Origin: Mycobacterium sp. E2733
GTDB taxonomy: Bacteria; Actinomycetota; Actinomycetes; Mycobacteriales; Mycobacteriaceae
Length of the DNA: 64,000 bases
Assembly: GCF_001667585.1 (NCBI RefSeq)
Contig: NZ_LZJZ01000012.1
Location: 186,001 to 250,000, forward strand
Reading direction: 5' to 3'
Position 1 is the stretch's first letter, and the number at the start of each line of letters is the position of its first letter. This document shows, in pieces, positions 18,893 through 32,752 of the stretch. The position numbers and the translations under genes are program-made. Under the pieces are notes generated by a model, which was given only the letters and a program-made list of their open reading frames with translations, was not told the origin of the DNA and did no database searches.

Positions 18893-20074
18893 CTACTTTG
18901 CCCGAAGAATCAGCGCGTCGCCTTGCCCACCCGCGCCGCACAGGGCCGCGACCCCGTAGCCGGAGCCGCGGCGGGCCAGTTCCAGCGCCACATGCAGCGT
19001 GATCCGGGCGCCCGACATGCCGATGGGATGCCCGACGGCGATCGCACCGCCGTTGACGTTGACGATCTCGGGGTCCACGCCGAGTTCGCGGGTCGAAGCC
19101 AGCGCGACCGCCGCGAACGCCTCGTTGATTTCCACGACGTCCAGCTGGTCGACGGAGATGCCCTCGCGGCTGAGCGCTTTCTTGATCGCGTTGGCGGGCT
19201 GCGACTGCAAGGTGGAATCCGGTCCGGCCACGACACCGTGGGCGCCGATTTCGACCAGCCAGGTCAGCCCCAGCTCCTGCGCCTTGGCCTTATTCATCAC
19301 CACCACCGCGGCTGCGCCGTCGGATATCTGAGAGGCCGAGCCGGCGGTGATGGTGCCATCGCGGCGGAAGGCCGGTTTGAGGCCGGCGAGGGACTCCGCG
19401 GTGGTGTTGGCGCGAATGCCCTCGTCCTCGGTGAACTGCAGCGAATCACCCTTGCGCTGTGGGATGTTGACCGGCACGACTTCGTCGGCGAAGACGCCGT
19501 CCTTCCACGCCGCGGCCGCCTTCTGATGCGACTGCGCAGCGAACTCGTCCTGCTCCTGGCGGGTGAAGTTGTCCACGTCGTTGCGCTGCTCGGTGAGCGC
19601 GCCCATGGGCTGGTCGGTGAACACGTCGTGCAGACCGTCGTAGGCCATGTGATCGAGGACGGTGACGTCGCCGTACTTGTAGCCGGCCCGGCTGTCCATC
19701 AGCAAATGGGGCGCCTTGGTCATGGACTCTTGCCCCCCGGCCACCACCACGTCGAACTCTCCGGCGCGAATGAGCTGGTCAGCGAGCGCGATGGCGTCGA
19801 TCCCGGACAGGCACATCTTGTTGATGGTGAGCGCCGGAACGTCCCAGCCGATACCGGCCGCAACGGCCGCCTGGCGCGCGGGCATCTGGCCGGCCCCGGC
19901 CGTCAGCACCTGGCCCATGATCACGTACTCGACCACCGAGGCGGGCACGTTGGCCTTCTCCAGTGCGCCGGCGATCGCGATGGCACCCAGGTCGCTGGCC
20001 GAAAAATCCTTCAGCGAACCCATTAACTTACCGATCGGCGTGCGCGCTCCAGCAACGATCACCGACGTCGTCAT
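18893..20074 (-). CDS. fadA4: Acetyl-CoA acetyltransferase (thiolase)
   Basis: This 393-residue degradative/biosynthetic-type thiolase condenses or cleaves acetoacetyl-CoA. The nucleophile cysteine lies in [14 protein letters not shown] (about residue 88), the NEAFA motif is [12 protein letters not shown], the GHPIG histidine is [17 protein letters not shown], and the second cysteine is in [16 protein letters not shown]. The start [17 protein letters not shown] is typical. It matches M. tuberculosis FadA4 (Rv1323). It is divergent from methylmalonyl-CoA epimerase, so ketone/short-chain and propionyl-CoA metabolism share an intergenic region. Confidence 0.94.
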   Translation of the reverse strand: MTTSVIVAGARTPIGKLMGSLKDFSASDLGAIAIAGALEKANVPASVVEYVIMGQVLTAGAGQMPARQAAVAAGIGWDVPALTINKMCLSGIDAIALADQLIRAGEFDVVVAGGQESMTKAPHLLMDSRAGYKYGDVTVLDHMAYDGLHDVFTDQPMGALTEQRNDVDNFTRQEQDEFAAQSHQKAAAAWKDGVFADEVVPVNIPQRKGDSLQFTEDEGIRANTTAESLAGLKPAFRRDGTITAGSASQISDGAAAVVVMNKAKAQELGLTWLVEIGAHGVVAGPDSTLQSQPANAIKKALSREGISVDQLDVVEINEAFAAVALASTRELGVDPEIVNVNGGAIAVGHPIGMSGARITLHVALELARRGSGYGVAALCGAGGQGDALILRAK

Positions 20075-20155
20075 GAAAACCTCCTAGGGGTCCGTGGACG
20101 GCCGGTTCGGCCTCCCGGAGAAGCGCAATCTTTGCCGCCAGGTTACCTTTATGTG

Positions 20156-20620
20156 ATGACGACCGATCAAGTTGACGCCCGTCAGATCCTGGCCACCGGC
20201 CTGGTGACGGCGATCGATCACGTCGGCCTCGCAGTCGCCGACCTGGATGCGGCAATCGCCTGGTATCACGACCACCTCGGCATGAACGTGGTGCACGAGG
20301 AAGTCAACGAGGAGCAGGGAATCCGCGAGGCCATGCTGGCCGTGCGCGGCGCCCCGGCCGGTACCGCGCAGATCCAGCTGATGGCCCCGTTCGACGACTC
20401 CTCGACCATCGCGAAGTTCCTCGACAAGCGCGGGCCCGGCATCCAGCAGATGGCGGTTCGCGTGAGCGACCTCGACAGCGTGATCGAGCATCTGCGCTCC
20501 CAGGGCATCCGCCTCGTCTACGAGGCGCCGCGCCGCGGCACGGCAAACTCGCGGATCAACTTCATCCACCCCAAGGACGCCGGCGGAGTTCTCATCGAGC
20601 TGGTCGAACCGGCCGCCTGA
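20156..20620 (+). CDS. mce: Methylmalonyl-CoA epimerase
   Basis: It interconverts R- and S-methylmalonyl-CoA, between propionyl-CoA and succinyl-CoA in cholesterol and odd-chain lipid breakdown. It is a 154-residue vicinal-oxygen-chelate protein: the first metal histidine is in AIDHVGLAVADL, the second half begins GIQQMAVRVSDLDSV, and the metal glutamate is at the end (GGVLIELVEPAA). ATG 20156 follows a GTG (20153) in the same frame; the longer open frame upstream is not conserved. It corresponds to M. tuberculosis Rv1322A. It ends 10 bp from the convergent Rv1322-like gene. Confidence 0.92.
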   Translation: MTTDQVDARQILATGLVTAIDHVGLAVADLDAAIAWYHDHLGMNVVHEEVNEEQGIREAMLAVRGAPAGTAQIQLMAPFDDSSTIAKFLDKRGPGIQQMAVRVSDLDSVIEHLRSQGIRLVYEAPRRGTANSRINFIHPKDAGGVLIELVEPAA

Positions 20621-20630
20621 GTCCTATCGA

Positions 20631-20942
20631 TCACGACCACTTCCGGGTCGGGCCCCGCGTGGCGCGGTGGCTCCAGCACGGGGAATGCCAATGTCGCCGA
20701 TCCTCGACAAGTCCCGGGCCTCCCCCGAGCGTCGAATCGGTCGGCCACACCACCAGATGCGCCGTGCCGGCACGTATTTCGTGGTCACAACCGGGACAGC
20801 GGTACGTCTTGACCGCACGGTCCGCCGCGACGGGCCGGACCTCGTACTCGTGGCCGTCGGGCCCGATCTCCACCCGGCGCAGCAGCGGTGGCGGCGGCAG
20901 CGACGGCCGCTGCCGACGTGGCGTTGTGCGGCGCCGAGCCAT
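20631..20942 (-). CDS. Small zinc-ribbon-like protein (Rv1322 homologue)
   Basis: A 103-residue basic protein. The Arg/Pro-rich N-terminus (MARRRTTPRRQRPSLPPPP) is followed by a compact domain with CPGCDHEIRAGTAHLVVWP and, 20 residues on, RRHWHSPCW. Four Cys/His ligands (CxxC and HxxxC type) suggest a zinc-binding fold. The C-terminal ATRGPTRKW is conserved in the M. tuberculosis protein as I recall it. No function is known to me. It sits 19 bp downstream of nucS on the same strand, so it may be co-transcribed. Confidence 0.82.
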   Translation of the reverse strand: MARRRTTPRRQRPSLPPPPLLRRVEIGPDGHEYEVRPVAADRAVKTYRCPGCDHEIRAGTAHLVVWPTDSTLGGGPGLVEDRRHWHSPCWSHRATRGPTRKWS

Positions 20943-20961
20943 GCGACCAGCCTAGCGGGGT

Positions 20962-21642
20962 TCAGAACAGCCGGTATTCGTCGCTGTCCATCCCGCGCAT
21001 CTTGTCGTAATCCAAGGTGATGCAACGGATCCCGCGGTCAGTGGCCAGCGTGCGCGCCTGCGGCTTGATCTGCTGGGCGGCGAACACCCCCTTCACCGGC
21101 GCGAGCACGCTGTCGCGATTGAGCAGCTCGAGGTAGCGGGTGAGCTGCTCGACGCCGTCGATCTCGCCTCGTCGCTTGATTTCCACCGCGACGGAACCGC
21201 CTTGTTCGTCACGGCAGAGCAGGTCGACGGGCCCGATGGCGGTCATGTATTCACGACGAACCAGCGTGTAGCCCTCGCCGAGCAGTTGCACGTGCTCGGC
21301 GAGCAACGCCTGCAAGTGGGCCTCGACGCCGTCTTTGACCAGCCCGGGGTCGATGCCCAGATCGTGGCTGGAGTCGTGCTCGACCTCCTCGACGGTGATC
21401 CGCAGCTGTTCGCCGGCCTTGTTCTGCACAACCCACACGGGCACCTGATCGCCGGGCTCCTCGGTGAGCCAGCAAGGTGGACTCATCCAATTCAGCGGCT
21501 TGTAAGCGCGGTCATCGGCGTGCACGCTGACCGATCCGTCGGCCTTGAACAGCAACAACCGGCGGGCCGACGGAAGATGCGCGGTGAGCCGGCCGATGTA
21601 ATCAACAGTGCACTGGGCGATCACTAGACGCACCCGACTCAC
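20962..21642 (-). CDS. nucS: Mismatch-specific endonuclease NucS/EndoMS
   Basis: NucS cuts both strands at G-T, G-G and T-T mismatches and provides mismatch repair in actinobacteria, which lack MutS-MutL. The protein is 226 residues, the same as M. tuberculosis Rv1321. The N-terminal DNA-binding domain contains [31 protein letters not shown]. The C-terminal RecB-like nuclease domain has [36 protein letters not shown] with the catalytic D-E-K set. Ser39, where a variant that raises mutation rate has been described, is the normal serine. The start [18 protein letters not shown] is conserved. It is divergent from the adenylate cyclase gene, 36 bp apart. Confidence 0.96.
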   Translation of the reverse strand: MSRVRLVIAQCTVDYIGRLTAHLPSARRLLLFKADGSVSVHADDRAYKPLNWMSPPCWLTEEPGDQVPVWVVQNKAGEQLRITVEEVEHDSSHDLGIDPGLVKDGVEAHLQALLAEHVQLLGEGYTLVRREYMTAIGPVDLLCRDEQGGSVAVEIKRRGEIDGVEQLTRYLELLNRDSVLAPVKGVFAAQQIKPQARTLATDRGIRCITLDYDKMRGMDSDEYRLF

Positions 21643-21678
21643 CTTAGAGCGTGGCCGACAAATTAGGCTGACGCCACC

Positions 21679-23295
21679 ATGTCGGCCACCGAGAGCTTGG
21701 CAAAACGCATCGGCCGGGTGCTCGAGACGGTCACCCGTCAGAGCGGCCGGCTACCGGAGACCCCGGCGTACGGCTCCCTGCTGCTGGGACGGGTCACCGA
21801 AAGCCAGCGACGTCGCCGCATCCGCATTCAGGTAATCCTGACCGTGCTGGTCTTGGGTGCCAACCTGATCGGCATCGCGGTCGGGCTGCTGTTGGTGATA
21901 GTCGCCGTTCCGCAGCCGAGCATCTTCCACGACGCGCCGGCCTGGATTACGTTCGGGGTCTCACCGGCCTACATCGCGTTGGCCCTGGCGGTGGGCACCT
22001 ATTGGATCACCCGCCGGACCGTGCTCTCGTTGCGCTGGGCGATCGAGGAGCGCTCACCGAACGCCGAAGACGAGCGCAACACCTTCCTGGCCCCGTGGCG
22101 GATCGCCCGCTTCGACCTCATCCTGTGGGGTGTCGGGGCGGTGGTGTACACGACGCTCTACGGCCTGGTCAACAAACTATTCATCCCGCGGTTCCTCATC
22201 GCGGTGAGCATCTGCGGCGTCTTGGTGGCCACCGCCAGCTATCTAATCGCCGAGTTCGCCCTGCGCCCCGTCGCCGCCCAGGCACTGGAGGCGGGACCAC
22301 CGCCACGGCGGCTGTCGGCCGGGATCATGGGCCGGACCATGGTGGTCTGGTTTCTCGGTTCGGGCCTGCCCGTCCTCGGCATCGCCTTTCTCGCGGGCTT
22401 CCAAGCCCTGATGCGAAATCTGACCGAGACCGAGTTCGCGGTCGGTGTGTTGATCGTGTCGATGGCCACGGTGATCTTCGGTTGCCTCCTGATGTGGATC
22501 CTGGCCTGGCTCACCGCAACTCCGGTGCGCGTGGTCCGCGCGGCGTTGCGCCGCGTCGAGCGCGGCGATCTGCGCGGCGATCTCGTCGTTTTCGACGGCA
22601 CCGAACTCGGTGAGCTACAACGCGGTTTCAACGCGATGGTCGATGGGCTGCGCGAGCGCGAACGGGTTCGCGACCTTTTCGGCCGCCACGTCGGACGCGA
22701 GGTCGCCCTGGCCGCCGAACGCGAGCGACCGAAGCTGGGCGGCGAAGAACGGCATGTGGCGGTCGTATTCATCGACATCGTGGGGTCGACCAAGCTGGTG
22801 ACGAGCCGGCCGGCGGCGGAGATCGTCCAGTTGCTCAACCACTTCTTCGGCATAGTCGTCGAGGAAGTGGACCGACACTGCGGGCTGGTCAACAAGTTTG
22901 AGGGTGATGCGACGCTGGCCGTGTTCGGCGCGCCCAATCATCTGGATCGCCCCGAAGAGCAAGCCCTGGCCGCCGCGCGCGCGATTGCGGAGCGGCTGAA
23001 CAACGAAATCTCGGAGTGTCAGGCCGGTATCGGCGTGGCGGCGGGGCGGGTGGTGGCCGGGAACGTCGGTGCCAGGGAACGCTTCGAGTACACCGTGATC
23101 GGCGGTCCGGTCAACGAGGCCGCCCGCCTGTGCGAGCTCGCTAAGTCATACCCGGGCCTGCTGCTTGCGGCGGCCGACGCGCTCGACGGTGTGAGCGAGA
23201 AGGAGCGCGCCCGTTGGTCTTTGGGCGAGACCGTGACTCTCCGCGGGCACGACCACCCCACCCGGCTTGCCACGCCCGTCGACCCGCCGGCCTGA
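21679..23295 (+). CDS. Membrane class III adenylate cyclase with HAMP domain (Rv1318c-Rv1320c family)
   Basis: A 538-residue protein with six membrane segments in residues about 50-275, a HAMP linker ([47 protein letters not shown]) and a C-terminal cyclase domain. Catalytic features are the first metal Asp in [13 protein letters not shown], the substrate Lys and second Asp in [15 protein letters not shown], and the Asn/Arg transition-state residues in [16 protein letters not shown]. It makes cAMP from ATP. M. tuberculosis has three tandem paralogues at this position (Rv1318c, Rv1319c, Rv1320c); here there is one. It is divergent from nucS. Confidence 0.92.
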   Translation: MSATESLAKRIGRVLETVTRQSGRLPETPAYGSLLLGRVTESQRRRRIRIQVILTVLVLGANLIGIAVGLLLVIVAVPQPSIFHDAPAWITFGVSPAYIALALAVGTYWITRRTVLSLRWAIEERSPNAEDERNTFLAPWRIARFDLILWGVGAVVYTTLYGLVNKLFIPRFLIAVSICGVLVATASYLIAEFALRPVAAQALEAGPPPRRLSAGIMGRTMVVWFLGSGLPVLGIAFLAGFQALMRNLTETEFAVGVLIVSMATVIFGCLLMWILAWLTATPVRVVRAALRRVERGDLRGDLVVFDGTELGELQRGFNAMVDGLRERERVRDLFGRHVGREVALAAERERPKLGGEERHVAVVFIDIVGSTKLVTSRPAAEIVQLLNHFFGIVVEEVDRHCGLVNKFEGDATLAVFGAPNHLDRPEEQALAAARAIAERLNNEISECQAGIGVAAGRVVAGNVGARERFEYTVIGGPVNEAARLCELAKSYPGLLLAAADALDGVSEKERARWSLGETVTLRGHDHPTRLATPVDPPA

Positions 23296-23365
23296 TGCGA
23301 TTGATTTCAGGCCCGAGTGGGTAACGGGATTAAGGACATCGCCCCCTCGAGAGATTGGTGTTGAC

Positions 23366-23743
23366 ATGACCGGTAGTGGGACTGCCCGCCGTGTTTCCGT
23401 CGCCGTGGGTATCGCCGCGGCAATCGCCTTGAGTTCATTGACCGCCGGATGCGGCTCGAGCAACAACAACAAGAATCCGACGACTTCGACGGTCACCACC
23501 ACGGTTACGACGTCCGCCAGCGTCACCACGACGGCACCGGCGGCGACGACTCCGGCCGGACCGGGCGGCGGTCCCGAGACCGGACCTGGTGGCGCCACGA
23601 CCGCCGGACCGGGTGGTTCCGGCGCCGGCGCCGGGCCCGGTGGGGCGAGTGCGGGTGTGCCGGGCGCCGGGGCTTCCGCCGGACCCGGCGGCGCAGGCGC
23701 CTGCGCGGGCGGCGTTTGCGTCGGAACCCCTCCGGGTCCGTAG
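23366..23743 (+). CDS. Gly/Pro/Ala-rich lipoprotein
   Basis: A 125-residue predicted lipoprotein. The signal peptide (MTGSGTARRVSVAVGIAAAIALSSLTAGC) ends in a clear lipobox, LTAGC, so the cysteine at about 29 would be lipidated. The mature part starts with a Ser/Asn/Thr stretch (GSSNNNKNPTTSTVTTTVTT) and then becomes low complexity with repeated AGPGG/GPGGG units. Two cysteines close the chain (GACAGGVCVGTPPGP). The start ATG 23366 is preceded by AGATTGGTGTTGAC, which gives no clear ribosome site. I do not recognise a family. It lies between the cyclase and ada-alkA and may be strain-variable. Confidence 0.65.
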   Translation: MTGSGTARRVSVAVGIAAAIALSSLTAGCGSSNNNKNPTTSTVTTTVTTSASVTTTAPAATTPAGPGGGPETGPGGATTAGPGGSGAGAGPGGASAGVPGAGASAGPGGAGACAGGVCVGTPPGP

Positions 23744-23753
23744 CCTTCCCGAC

Positions 23754-23791
23754 CCACGGCCATCGGGCGGATCACCGACCGGTGGCCGTGG
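23754..23791 (+). terminator. Stem-loop after the lipoprotein gene
   Basis: CCACGGCCA (23754-23762) pairs with TGGCCGTGG (23783-23791) over 9 bp around a 20-nt loop, 10 bp past the lipoprotein stop. There is no T-run, as is usual for mycobacterial stem-loop terminators. It lies upstream of ada-alkA on the same strand. Confidence 0.4.
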
Positions 23792-23880
23792 CCGCGCCGC
23801 GGTGAAGACGCCGACGCCATCCGCACTACCATGTCGTTTTTCCGCCAGTTTTGTCGGCGGGCGGGTGTAAGTCTTGAAGC

Positions 23881-25377
23881 GTGCACGACGACTTCGAACG
23901 CTGCTACCGCGCCGTCCAGTCCAAGGACGCCCGGTTCGATGGTTGGTTCGTCACGGCGGTGCTGACAACCGGCATCTATTGCCGTCCCAGCTGCCCGGTG
24001 CGGCCGCCCTTCGCCCGCAACGTCCGGTTCTATCCGACCGCCGCCGCTGCGCAGCGAGCGGGATTCCGGGCGTGTAAGCGGTGCCGGCCCGACGCGTCTC
24101 CGGGGTCTCCGGAATGGAACGTGCGTGGCGACGTCGTTGCACGGACGATGCGACTCATCGCCGACGGCACGGTGGACCGTGAGGGCGTCGGCGGCCTTGC
24201 TGCCCATCTCGGTTACACCACCCGCCAGCTGGAGCGGCTGTTGCAGGCCGAGGTCGGCGCCGGCCCGCTCGCGCTGGCCCGCGCCCAGCGAGCTCAGACC
24301 GCCCGCCTGCTCGTCGAGACCACGGACCTGCCGTTCGGGGACATCGCCTTCGCGTCGGGCTTTTCCAGCATCCGCCAGTTCAACGACACCGTGCGCCTGG
24401 TCTTCGACAGCACGCCGACCGAGCTGCGCCGGCGCGCCGCGGATCCAACGGCGGCCGCAAAGCTCGGAACTGCTTCCGCGGGGACGGTCATCCTCCGGTT
24501 GCCGGTACGCACGCCGTTCGCCTACGAGGGCGTGTTCGGTCATCTGGCCGCCGGCACGGTGCCCGGCTGCGAGGAAGTCCGCGACGGCGCCTACCGACGC
24601 AGCCTGCGCCTCCCGTTCGGCAGCGCCGTCGTCACCCTGACACCGGCGGTCGACCACGTCCGATGCGTGCTCGCGCTCGACGACTTCCGTGACCTGACGA
24701 CGGCGATCGCCCGCTGCCGGCGACTGCTGGATCTCGATGCCGACCCGGAGGCGGTGGACGAAGCGCTGGCCGGTGACCCGTACCTGGCTGCCGTGGTGGC
24801 CAAAGCGCCCGGCCAACGCATTCCGCGCACCGTCGACGAGGCCGAGCTGGCCGTGCGCGCGGTCCTGGGGCAACAGGTTTCGACGAAGGCGGCCAGAGCC
24901 CACGCCGGTCGCCTGGTCGCGGCATACGGGGAGCCGGTCGCGGACCCCGACGGCGGGTTGACGCATACCTTCCCGTCAGTGGAGCAGCTCGCGGAGATCG
25001 ACCCCGTCCAACTGGCGGTGCCCAAGACGCGGCAGCGGACGCTGAATGCACTGGTCGCCGGCCTCGCGGACGGCAGTATCGTCCTGGACAGCGGGAGCGA
25101 CTGGGAAGCCGCCCGCCGACAATTGCTGGACGTACCCGGGGTGGGCCCCTGGACCGCAGAGGTGATCGCCATGCGCGGCCTCGGTGATCCGGATGCCTTC
25201 CCCGCCACCGACCTTGGCCTTCGCCTGGCCGCCAAGCAGCTGGGCTTACCAATCGACGAACGGGCCCTGGTCGGCCATGGCGTCCGGTGGCGTCCCTGGC
25301 GCTCCTACGCCACCCAATACCTATGGACCACGCTCGAGCATCCGGTCAACCAATGGCCACCACAGGAGGTCGCATGA
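23881..25377 (+). CDS. alkA: Ada-AlkA fusion: methylphosphotriester-sensing activator and 3-methyladenine glycosylase
   Basis: A 498-residue fusion. Residues 1-80 are the Ada zinc domain with four ligands (C34, C38, C65, C68 in GIYCRPSCPVRPPF and RACKRCRP); the first accepts methyl groups from phosphotriesters and switches on activation. Residues about 85-185 are an AraC-type HTH (LAAHLGYTTRQLERLLQAEVG, then FGDIAFASGFSSIRQFNDTV). Residues about 205-495 are AlkA, with the helix-hairpin-helix and catalytic Asp in LLDVPGVGPWTAEVIAMRGLGDPDAFPATDLGL. It removes alkylated purines and induces the adaptive response. The start is GTG 23881. It overlaps ogt by 4 bp. M. tuberculosis Rv1317c has the same fusion. 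Confidence 0.95.
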   Translation: MHDDFERCYRAVQSKDARFDGWFVTAVLTTGIYCRPSCPVRPPFARNVRFYPTAAAAQRAGFRACKRCRPDASPGSPEWNVRGDVVARTMRLIADGTVDREGVGGLAAHLGYTTRQLERLLQAEVGAGPLALARAQRAQTARLLVETTDLPFGDIAFASGFSSIRQFNDTVRLVFDSTPTELRRRAADPTAAAKLGTASAGTVILRLPVRTPFAYEGVFGHLAAGTVPGCEEVRDGAYRRSLRLPFGSAVVTLTPAVDHVRCVLALDDFRDLTTAIARCRRLLDLDADPEAVDEALAGDPYLAAVVAKAPGQRIPRTVDEAELAVRAVLGQQVSTKAARAHAGRLVAAYGEPVADPDGGLTHTFPSVEQLAEIDPVQLAVPKTRQRTLNALVAGLADGSIVLDSGSDWEAARRQLLDVPGVGPWTAEVIAMRGLGDPDAFPATDLGLRLAAKQLGLPIDERALVGHGVRWRPWRSYATQYLWTTLEHPVNQWPPQEVA

Positions 25378-25877
25378 TTGAGTACCGCACCATCGACAGC
25401 CCGATCGGGCCGCTGACCCTGGCCGGCCAGGACTCGGTTCTGACCATGCTTCGAATGGTCGACCAGACCTACGAGCCGAGCCGCACCGGCTGGGCACCGA
25501 ATCCAGCGGCATTCAACGAGGCCACTGAGCAACTCAACGCTTATTTCGAGGGTGAACTGACGGAGTTCGATTTCGAATTCGATCTGCGCGGCTCCGAATT
25601 TCAGCGGCGAGTGTGGGAGGCGCTTCGGACAATTCCTTATGGCGAAACCAGATCGTACGGACAAATCGCGGAACAGATCGGCGCTCCCGGCTCCGCACGC
25701 GCCGTGGGATTGGCGAACGGCCACAATCCCATCGCGATTGTCATTCCCTGCCACCGCGTCATCGGCGCCAATGGGAGCCTTACCGGCTACGGGGGCGGCC
25801 TCGACCGGAAGCGAACGCTGCTCGCGTTGGAAAAGAAACGTGCATCGGTTAATTCGGCTTTGACACTATTCGACTAG
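25374..25877 (+). CDS. ogt: Methylated-DNA-protein-cysteine methyltransferase
   Basis: Ogt repairs O6-methylguanine by transferring the methyl group to its own cysteine, and is then spent. The 167-residue product has the acceptor Cys126 in IPCHRVIGANGSLTGYGGGLDRK, the Arg finger region ARAVGLANGHNP, and the N-terminal IEYRTIDSPIGPLTLAG. The start ATG 25374 overlaps the ada-alkA stop (ATGA), so the adaptive response acts on both. M. tuberculosis Ogt is Rv1316c. It meets the rRNA operon tail to tail. Confidence 0.96.
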   Translation: MIEYRTIDSPIGPLTLAGQDSVLTMLRMVDQTYEPSRTGWAPNPAAFNEATEQLNAYFEGELTEFDFEFDLRGSEFQRRVWEALRTIPYGETRSYGQIAEQIGAPGSARAVGLANGHNPIAIVIPCHRVIGANGSLTGYGGGLDRKRTLLALEKKRASVNSALTLFD

Positions 25878-25903
25878 GGAACGCGCCGGCATCAGTGAAA
25901 TGC

Positions 25904-25933
25904 AAAAACACCCCCGTTGCCGGGGGTGTTTTT
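25904..25933. terminator. Bidirectional intrinsic terminator between ogt and the rrn operon
   Basis: AAAAACACCCC on the left pairs with GGGGTGTTTTT on the right around a short loop (GTTGCC region). The arms end in an A-run on one side and a T-run on the other, so the same structure makes a canonical U-tailed terminator on both strands. It closes ogt and the leftward 16S-23S-5S operon, whose 5S 3' end is about 6 bp away. Confidence 0.9.
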
Positions 25934-25938
25934 GTGTA

Positions 25939-26053
25939 TGTTCGGCGGTGTCCTACTTTTCCACCCGGATGGGCAGTATCATCGGCGCTGACAGGCTTAG
26001 CTTCCGGGTTCGGAATGGGACCGGGCGTTTCCCTGTCGCTGTGGCCGCCGTAA
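25939..26053 (-). rRNA. rrf: 5S ribosomal RNA
   Basis: Read on the minus strand, the 115-nt gene starts TTACGGCGGCCACAGCGACA and ends GGACACCGCCGAACA, and these termini pair to form helix I. The internal GAACCCGGAAGCTAAGCC motif is standard. The length equals that of M. tuberculosis rrf. It is the last gene of the rrn operon, with about 85 nt between the 23S and 5S genes. Confidence 0.95.
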
Positions 26054-26139
26054 CTCTATTTAAATTTGGTTTCGGTGGGGGGTGTGGCGTCAGAGCGTCC
26101 CGCGACTAATAGTCGCTGGAACTGAAAAGTGGTTGCGAT

Positions 26140-31059
<4,920 letters not shown>

Positions 31060-31200
31060 TCTCCTCGCAGAACGAGGTGAATTTCAAATCAGAGATACCT
31101 GACAAGACGCCAATAACTGGCATCAAAAATTGCCATACCCACACACGGGGAGTGCTAGGTATGGCCAAAAAACAACAACAAATAATAAAGACCAAACACA

Positions 31201-31218
31201 CTATTGAGTTCTCAAACA
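31201..31218 (-). promoter_or_regulatory. rrn leader boxA-like antitermination site
   Basis: On the minus strand the sequence TGTTTGAGAACTCAATAG lies about 145 nt upstream of mature 16S. This is the boxA-containing motif of mycobacterial rrn leaders, where the Nus factors assemble. A related GTTTGAG motif recurs in the 16S-23S spacer. Confidence 0.75.
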
Positions 31219-31252
31219 ACACTTGTTTCGCCCGTTTTGGGGCAACCCTGCC

Positions 31253-31282
31253 AGCTTAATACAAGCCCGGCAGTGGAGTCAA
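31253..31282 (-). promoter_or_regulatory. rrn promoter proximal to 16S (PCL1-type)
   Basis: On the minus strand there is a -35 TTGACT (31282-31277), an 18-bp spacer and a -10 TAAGCT (31258-31253). The sequence downstream (GGCAGGGTTGCCCC) matches the conserved start region of mycobacterial rrn PCL1 promoters. Together with the upstream copy it forms a tandem promoter pair. Confidence 0.75.
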
Positions 31283-31328
31283 CTCCCGGTTTTGGTCTTC
31301 CAGAGACCGTCTCGGGAGCAGCCGTGCC

Positions 31329-31358
31329 AGGCTAGTACCAATCCAGCGAGGGAGTCAA
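31329..31358 (-). promoter_or_regulatory. rrn promoter distal to 16S (P1-type)
   Basis: On the minus strand there is a -35 TTGACT (31358-31353), an 18-bp spacer and a -10 TAGCCT (31334-31329). It lies between the murA stop (31417) and the proximal promoter, 76 bp upstream of that copy. Read-through from murA could also feed the operon, since no terminator is seen between murA and these promoters. Confidence 0.7.
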
Positions 31359-31416
31359 GCGCCCGGGGTGTCGACCGCCTGGTGTGGCGACCGGCCCTGC
31401 GGGGCACTGACTTTGG

Positions 31417-32670
31417 CTACTCTACCCGCTCGATCTCCGCTCCCAAAATCGTCAGGTTCTCCACGAACAGCGGGTAGCCGCGATCGATGTGGAAGACATC
31501 GTGGACCTCGGTGTCACCGTCGGCGACGAGTCCGGCCAACACCAGGCCGGCGCCGGCCCGAATGTCCGAACACCACACCGGGGCGCTCGACAATTGCGGC
31601 AGACCTCGCACGACGGCATGGTGACCGTCGGTGCGGGCGTCTGCGCCCAATCGGATCATTTCCTCGACGAAGCGAAAGCGCGCCTCGAAGACGTTTTCCG
31701 TGATCATCGACGTGCCATCCGCGATCGACGCCAGGGCGATAGCCATCGGCTGCAGGTCGGTCGGGAACCCGGGGAATGGCAGCGTCGCGACGTTAACGGC
31801 CTTGGGGCGTTCGTACTGGGTGATCCGGAAGCTGTCGTCAGTTTGGGTGACCGTCGCGCCGGCGTCGTGCAGTTTATGCAGCACCACCTGGAGGTGGGCC
31901 GGGTCGACGCCGGTCACCGAAATGTCACCGCGCGTCATCGCGGCCGCGATCCCCCAGGTAGCGGCCACGATGCGGTCCCCGATCACCCGGTGCTCCGTCG
32001 GGTGCAGCCGCGGGACGCCGGTGATGGTCATGGTCGGCGAACCCGCGCCTTCGACCTGCGCCCCCATCTGATTCAGCATGGTGCACAGGTCCACGACATC
32101 GGGCTCGCGCGCGGCATTGTGGATCGTGGTCACGCCCTCGGCCAAGACGGCGGCCATCAGGATGTTTTCGGTGGCTCCCACCGACGGAAACTCCAGTTGG
32201 ATCTCCGCACCGCGCAACGTGTCGGCCTGGGCGACGACGCAGCCGTGCTCGATGTTGCATTGCGCGCCAAGTTGGCGCAGGCCCGACTGGTGCATGTCCA
32301 GCGGACGAGACCCGATCGCGTCGCCGCCCGGCAACGCGACCCTGGCCCGCTTGCAGCGGCCGACCAGCGGCCCGAGCACGCAGACCGACGCCCGGAACTG
32401 GCGCACTGCCGCGAAGTCGGCGTCGTATTTCGGCTCGTCGGGTGAGGTGATGCGGGCGACGTCGCCGTCGAGCTCGACGGTGGCGCCGAGCCCACGCAAC
32501 ACCTCGGCCATCAACGGCACATCGAGGATGTCGGGGCAGTTGGTGATGGTGCTGGTGCCTTCGGCCAGCAGGGTCGCCGCCATCAGCTTCAGCACGCTGT
32601 TCTTGGCGCCCCCCACTGCGACTTCGCCGGACAACCGGTTGCCGCCGGTCACCACGAATCGCTCAGCCAC
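31417..32670 (-). CDS. murA: UDP-N-acetylglucosamine 1-carboxyvinyltransferase
   Basis: MurA transfers enolpyruvate from PEP to UDP-GlcNAc, the first committed step of peptidoglycan synthesis. The product is 417 residues. N-terminal [19 protein letters not shown] holds the catalytic lysine region. The active-site loop is [16 protein letters not shown] with Asp117 in place of the usual cysteine, which gives intrinsic fosfomycin resistance, as in M. tuberculosis. [11 protein letters not shown] is the PEP-side motif. It lies immediately upstream of the rrn operon, a conserved arrangement that couples wall and ribosome synthesis in the same direction. Confidence 0.96.
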   Translation of the reverse strand: MAERFVVTGGNRLSGEVAVGGAKNSVLKLMAATLLAEGTSTITNCPDILDVPLMAEVLRGLGATVELDGDVARITSPDEPKYDADFAAVRQFRASVCVLGPLVGRCKRARVALPGGDAIGSRPLDMHQSGLRQLGAQCNIEHGCVVAQADTLRGAEIQLEFPSVGATENILMAAVLAEGVTTIHNAAREPDVVDLCTMLNQMGAQVEGAGSPTMTITGVPRLHPTEHRVIGDRIVAATWGIAAAMTRGDISVTGVDPAHLQVVLHKLHDAGATVTQTDDSFRITQYERPKAVNVATLPFPGFPTDLQPMAIALASIADGTSMITENVFEARFRFVEEMIRLGADARTDGHHAVVRGLPQLSSAPVWCSDIRAGAGLVLAGLVADGDTEVHDVFHIDRGYPLFVENLTILGAEIERVE

Positions 32671-32752
32671 CCGCGTCAGTCTAGTGAAGCGGTATCGGCT
32701 TGTCAGTCAGCCAAGGCGCGGCGCTTACCCGGGCCGCAGTACCGTTTTGCTC

